A stretch of DNA of 25,098 nt from a virus, in IMG/VR virus record IMGVR_UViG_3300006923_000113, positions 1 to 25,098 of that record; one strand, 5' to 3'. Positions within the stretch are counted from its first letter, which is position 1, and every line of letters starts with the position of its first letter. Under the pieces are notes generated by a model. The model made no database searches, was not told the origin of the DNA, and saw only the letters and a list, made by a program, of their open reading frames with translations. Position numbers and translations under genes: made by a program. Positions 21,942 to 25,098 of this stretch are shown piece after piece.

Positions 21942-23217
21942 TGTGCACCTTGCTTACTTGTAAGACCTCTTGCACTACAGGTGGCCATAACGTGTGGATG
22001 ATGTAGCCGAGTGCATCTGAGGAGTGTCCGCGGTCGCCATGATCATCTGCTGACCTTGTTCCAGGCTTATAGCTTCTATTTACCAGATCATCGATAAGAT
22101 GTTGGCAGTTTTCTGAAATATAACATCGGACCTCCCCTAAGGCGTTTTTGAGCAGCGCGTTTGTGGCCGCAAACCTGTCAATTATGCTAGGGTTGGAGTC
22201 AGGGTAGTGGATATCACGATTCTCAAACCTAGAGTCGTTTAAAATTTGCGCGTAGTCTGAGAACGCGGCAGCGGTCTTTCTGGCCCTAGAGGATGCGTCC
22301 CCAAAGAAGTGCCAGCCTGCCGTGTGGTTCTCGTACCGGTGGTTAAGCTCGTTAAGTGCAGCTTGAGTGTTAGAGTTACGCAGGTCGAGCTCGTCGAATA
22401 CGTGTAACGAGTTCCCGTACTTGTGACATATAACCCAGCGCATTGGATCAACGTTAAAGTCGGAGCCTACAATGATAGGCTCGTCTGGATTGTACTTGAT
22501 GTTGCCTTTGATGTTCTTGTCTGACATAGAGTGAAAGATCATGCCTGAGATCGATTCCCAAGATGCTCCGTATTGCTCTGCGTAGTCTCGCTCATCAAGG
22601 TTCTGCTTAGCAAACCTTAGTTGCTCTGCGGTAAGGATCGATTCTGACTGCCATGTGAACGCCGTCACGTCCGGATCAGTCTGGGCTGAGTCGTAGAACT
22701 TCTTGAACTCTTGAGCGCCAGGGCCGAATCTTTTTGGTACGCCAATCCTCCAACACCACGCTTCGCGGTGAGACAGCGCCGGTAATACACTAATATCGAA
22801 TGTCTTTGGTTTCTGGTCACTAGACTCATCAATAACGCACCCGTCCCATTGTTCACCTTCAATACGCTGAGGCTTGTCCATTCCTACAACATAAAGCTTA
22901 GTGTCAAAGATAGTTGCGATTGATAGTTCTGTTTCCGAGATTCCGTCCTTTCGAATCCACTCCTTAGGCACCAACGCTTTAATGTGTTCCCATGCTACAC
23001 GTTTCGCTTGGTCACGGGTTGGTAGAGCGTAGAAGTAAATTGGATTGTGCGTATAGTGCTTCGGTTTGTAGGACAAGAACCTAACGATGCGCCGTCTGGC
23101 GAGTTCAGTTTTACCTGAACCACGACCAGCGACTACCGCAGCGAATCTTGTCTTGCAGTTCCAAAGCTCGTTCTGCACTGGATGGTACCTTAAGGTGGTC
23201 CACTTGTCAGTTAGCAT
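21928..23217 (-). CDS. terminase large subunit (TerL)
   Basis: The protein has 429 residues and starts at ATG 23217, one base after the previous stop. The ATPase has Walker A GRGSGKTE at 31-38 and Walker B CVIDES at 127-132 (E131 is the catalytic carboxylate). The C-terminal RNase H-like nuclease shows D253 in GSDFN, D307 in FFGDAS and D401 in HSSDALGY. It cuts concatemeric phage DNA and pumps it into the prohead through the portal. No small subunit is recognised next to it, although two short unassigned genes lie upstream. Confidence 0.95.
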   Translation of the reverse strand: MLTDKWTTLRYHPVQNELWNCKTRFAAVVAGRGSGKTELARRRIVRFLSYKPKHYTHNPIYFYALPTRDQAKRVAWEHIKALVPKEWIRKDGISETELSIATIFDTKLYVVGMDKPQRIEGEQWDGCVIDESSDQKPKTFDISVLPALSHREAWCWRIGVPKRFGPGAQEFKKFYDSAQTDPDVTAFTWQSESILTAEQLRFAKQNLDERDYAEQYGASWESISGMIFHSMSDKNIKGNIKYNPDEPIIVGSDFNVDPMRWVICHKYGNSLHVFDELDLRNSNTQAALNELNHRYENHTAGWHFFGDASSRARKTAAAFSDYAQILNDSRFENRDIHYPDSNPSIIDRFAATNALLKNALGEVRCYISENCQHLIDDLVNRSYKPGTRSADDHGDRGHSSDALGYIIHTLWPPVVQEVLQVSKVHIGNR

Positions 23218-23218
23218 A

Positions 23219-23917
23219 TCAGCTTAGTACCTCGAATGTGCCCTCACCAGGAACGAACGAACTCGTGCCATCGGTGACGGTTAGTTTAAACGTATATTGG
23301 GCGCCAACTCCCAGACTACTGGTATCTGACTCAACCAAAGTGACAAGAACAGCTTGGTTAGGCCCAGCAGCATCAAACACCTCCACAGTCGTAACCGAGA
23401 AGGCTGCGGAACCATCAAGTCTATCAACAACCACAAACGAACCAGCTGTGAATCCAGTAAGATCGGTGTCGTTAGCATCAACGAGCCAACGCTTCTTGCT
23501 ATGCGCCACGCCCACGCTGTTGTAGTCCGCACCGCGGTGGACCTTAACGTATTGATCATGATAGTCCTCGGTCTTAACCTGTACGATTGGGTTACTAAGT
23601 AACGAAAGAATCTCAGCGATGTCCTCCGCAGCCTCTGAACCGGGCACGGACCTAAACCCACGCTCTACCGCTTCGTACGTTGCAGTGTCTGCTAAGGTCA
23701 CAACCTCCCACACTGCAACTGAAGCTGTTCCATACAGCGCATCCAGTAGATACTCTGCTGCAGGTAGGTCGGTGTAAGCGGCTAGGTACACGCCCTTCCT
23801 GTTCGTTGCTTCTGTTGCAACTACTGAGTCCACCTCAACGTCCGACGCTATCGCGAATACTTTCGCGGTAAGCGTCAGGCCTGAGGGAGCTACGAATTCT
23901 ACTGTTTGTGTTGCCAT
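23219..23917 (-). CDS. probable virion structural protein, beta-rich
   Basis: The protein has 232 residues and starts at ATG 23917. The N-terminal ~85 residues are a beta domain (TQTVEFVAPSGLTLTAKVFA, then NRKGVYLAAYTDLPAAEYLL and VAVWEVVTL) of the kind that occurs on phage fibres and baseplate-type attachment proteins. A helical segment (AAEDIAEILSLLSNP) follows, then further strands, ending SFVPGEGTFEVLS. It lies immediately upstream of TerL. A head-fibre or fibre-attachment role is inference. Confidence 0.75.
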   Translation of the reverse strand: MATQTVEFVAPSGLTLTAKVFAIASDVEVDSVVATEATNRKGVYLAAYTDLPAAEYLLDALYGTASVAVWEVVTLADTATYEAVERGFRSVPGSEAAEDIAEILSLLSNPIVQVKTEDYHDQYVKVHRGADYNSVGVAHSKKRWLVDANDTDLTGFTAGSFVVVDRLDGSAAFSVTTVEVFDAAGPNQAVLVTLVESDTSSLGVGAQYTFKLTVTDGTSSFVPGEGTFEVLS

Positions 23918-23920
23918 GGG

Positions 23921-24301
23921 TTATACGTCCTCTTGAGTGTAAAGTGAGCCGTCTTTGTTGTATTCGATGGTCACAGGTGGCATCAACCTAGTTAGATCGA
24001 CGGCCTCCGCTTGGCCTAACGAGGTTGCAATAGCTACGAGCATCTGGACCCTAGCGTATGCAACCCCCATGAACGCCTGGGCGTCCGTGCCCATTGCAGC
24101 CAGGATCTCCAAGCCACTCGGCTTGCCGCCTTCTGTGGAAGGGTTGCCCTCTTCGTCACGATTCCGAAACCAGAACCTGTCGGAAGCTGAATACGCATCG
24201 CTCAGTAACTTATCAAAGGTTTTGTTTGCTTCGAGAAGAAAGCCAGCGGCTAGCAGCTCCGCTTCTGGAGTCTCGTTTACTTTTTGTGCAAATAGTGGCA
24301 T
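23921..24301 (-). CDS. unassigned 126-residue protein
   Basis: I place the start at ATG 24301, behind AAGGAACACTAACATG. A longer start at 24382 has no site and reads through the gap. The protein is largely helical and Ala/Glu-rich (AELLAAGFLLEANKTFDKLL, GTDAQAFMGVAYARVQMLV) with an RNRDEEGNPSTEGGKPSG loop in the middle. It precedes the terminase by one gene. A small terminase is conceivable from size and place, but no DNA-binding helix-turn-helix is evident. Confidence 0.75.
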   Translation of the reverse strand: MPLFAQKVNETPEAELLAAGFLLEANKTFDKLLSDAYSASDRFWFRNRDEEGNPSTEGGKPSGLEILAAMGTDAQAFMGVAYARVQMLVAIATSLGQAEAVDLTRLMPPVTIEYNKDGSLYTQEDV

Positions 24302-24344
24302 GTTAGTGTTCCTTAGCTGGTGTGAGTGTTTGATTAAGATTTCT

Positions 24345-24509
24345 CTAGCTTTGGTCGAACTTCGGTTCGCTGTCCTCAACATTCTTGATTAGCGAAGAAA
24401 GAAGTTCCGCCTTCTCCTGCAACTCCAAGAACTTTTTAACCGGCTCTAGAGTAGCTAGGGTTTGAAGTTGAATTGAGATGATTTGAAGTTGTTGTTTATT
24501 TTCGTCCAC
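24345..24509 (-). CDS. small coiled-coil-like protein (GTG start)
   Basis: The protein has 54 residues and starts at GTG 24509 behind AAGGAAAAAACTGTG. It is Gln/Leu/Glu-rich with a helix-forming pattern (QQLQIISIQLQTLATLE, KKFLELQEKAELLSSLI). Without it the 228 bases between neighbours would be empty. The ribosome site and charged, compositionally consistent sequence support it. Function is unknown. Confidence 0.65.
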   Translation of the reverse strand: MDENKQQLQIISIQLQTLATLEPVKKFLELQEKAELLSSLIKNVEDSEPKFDQS

Positions 24510-24529
24510 AGTTTTTTCCTTATTAAAAG

Positions 24530-25098
24530 TTAACCTGCTGAAATTGTCGCGACTCCGCTATTGTTCCAAAGCCTACCAGCTACGAGCGGGTCTGATGTTG
24601 GTAAGCCAGTGAAGTCTACGTTTGCTGCCATGACTACGTCGCCAGTGACATCTAATTCGCCAGTAACGTTTGTGTCGCCAGTCTCGACAGTTGTAGCTGC
24701 CGTGAGAGTTAACGAGTCGTTGGATCTAATCTCCCTCGCACAGACTTTACGCCAGTTGTTGGTAGATAAGCCGCTATCAAGGCTGTTGTCAGTGCTAGGG
24801 AACTGAACCCTGTCGATCCTCATGCCAGTGCTCACAGCAAACATCAGCGAATTACCACCAACTTTAAATGAGATGGCTGTATTCTTGACTTCGACGAAGG
24901 TGTTTGTGGGATCACCACCTGCATAACGAACGATGTCGCTAGAGGTAGCATGGGTTCCCGCCGACTCAGCGTATACCTGATGACGACCTGCTACGGATGC
25001 GTCAAAAGTCAGCCTGTTATAATTGCTGGCATCCGTGTATGCGTAGTATGCAGACATACTTGCTTGAGAAGACCCAATTAGATCTAATTTTCCTGCAC
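24530..25098 (-). CDS. fibre-like virion protein, C-terminal part (5' end outside window)
   Basis: The frame is open past the window edge (GKLDLIGSSQAS precedes ATG 25057), so that ATG is internal and the gene begins outside. At least 188 residues are visible. They contain the phrase NNWRKVCAREI, a version of the LGxxxxxWRxVxA segment that recurs in phage tail-fibre and virion proteins. Then come TLTAATTVETGDTNVTG / DVTGDVVMAANVDF repeats. The end SDPLVAGRLWNNSGVATIS is common at the C-terminus of marine phage structural proteins. Likely a fibre or appendage component. Confidence 0.8.
   Translation of the reverse strand, partial: AGKLDLIGSSQASMSAYYAYTDASNYNRLTFDASVAGRHQVYAESAGTHATSSDIVRYAGGDPTNTFVEVKNTAISFKVGGNSLMFAVSTGMRIDRVQFPSTDNSLDSGLSTNNWRKVCAREIRSNDSLTLTAATTVETGDTNVTGELDVTGDVVMAANVDFTGLPTSDPLVAGRLWNNSGVATISAG

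Noticed and set aside
24302-24382. Longer start for the 126-residue gene at 24382
   Set aside because: No ribosome site is present, and the extension overlaps the 54-residue GTG gene. ATG 24301 has AAGGA at good distance.
25057-25098. ATG 25057 as the true start of the fibre-like gene
   Set aside because: The frame stays open with fibre-like sequence to the window edge and no ribosome site precedes the ATG.

Overview
The window is a 25 kb piece of a tailed double-stranded DNA phage (Caudoviricetes). It could also be a prophage, but no integrase, repressor or host gene is visible. Every gene I can support lies on the minus strand, so the genetic order runs from high to low coordinates. Genes are tightly packed, with many ATGA, TAATG and TGATG overlaps. 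A 590-residue tape-measure protein and a major tail protein point to a long non-contractile tail, because no sheath or baseplate genes are seen. A prohead-protease/scaffold gene, a lambda gpD-like decoration protein, an E-type capsid protein and a Mu gpG-like tail-completion protein resemble phages of Gram-negative bacteria. A lipobox protein and an exported protease fit a host with a periplasm. The host itself cannot be named from the sequence.

Layout in transcription order. (1) 25098-23219: the end of a fibre-like virion protein (its start lies outside the window), a 54-residue GTG-started protein, and two unassigned proteins. (2) 23217-20637: large terminase and portal. (3) 20640-18170: a five-gene block of membrane, exported or proteolytic proteins: a two-helix membrane protein, a membrane-anchored thioredoxin-fold-like protein, a papain-like cysteine protease, a trypsin-like protease with a signal peptide, and a lipoprotein with a Phe/Arg-rich repeated tail. 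This is the most unusual block. (4) 18129-14746: head genes, namely a surface protein, a DUF1320-like connector, protease/scaffold, decoration protein and major capsid protein, closed by a strong terminator. (5) 14679-7353: tail completion, terminator, tube, a two-frame tail assembly chaperone, tape measure and three distal or adsorption proteins, followed by a long hairpin. (6) 7178-1: replication and DNA-metabolism genes, namely a SEC-C protein, SprT-like metallopeptidase, SNF2-family helicase, four unassigned proteins (one resembling an ssDNA-binding protein), and a primase-helicase that continues past base 1.

The two observations I rate highest are the replication protein and the portal-adjacent block. 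The replication protein joins a DnaG-type primase (CHC2 zinc motif and TOPRIM) to an MCM-like AAA+ helicase, where T7-like phages use a DnaB-type helicase. The portal-adjacent block places two unrelated proteases beside envelope-directed proteins. Three regulatory structures are visible: a perfect 10-bp hairpin that hides the Shine-Dalgarno site of the protease/scaffold gene, a terminator between capsid and tail genes, and a probable -1 shift or coupled restart in the tail chaperone. No DNA polymerase, recognisable endolysin, holin, CRISPR array or insertion sequence was found.
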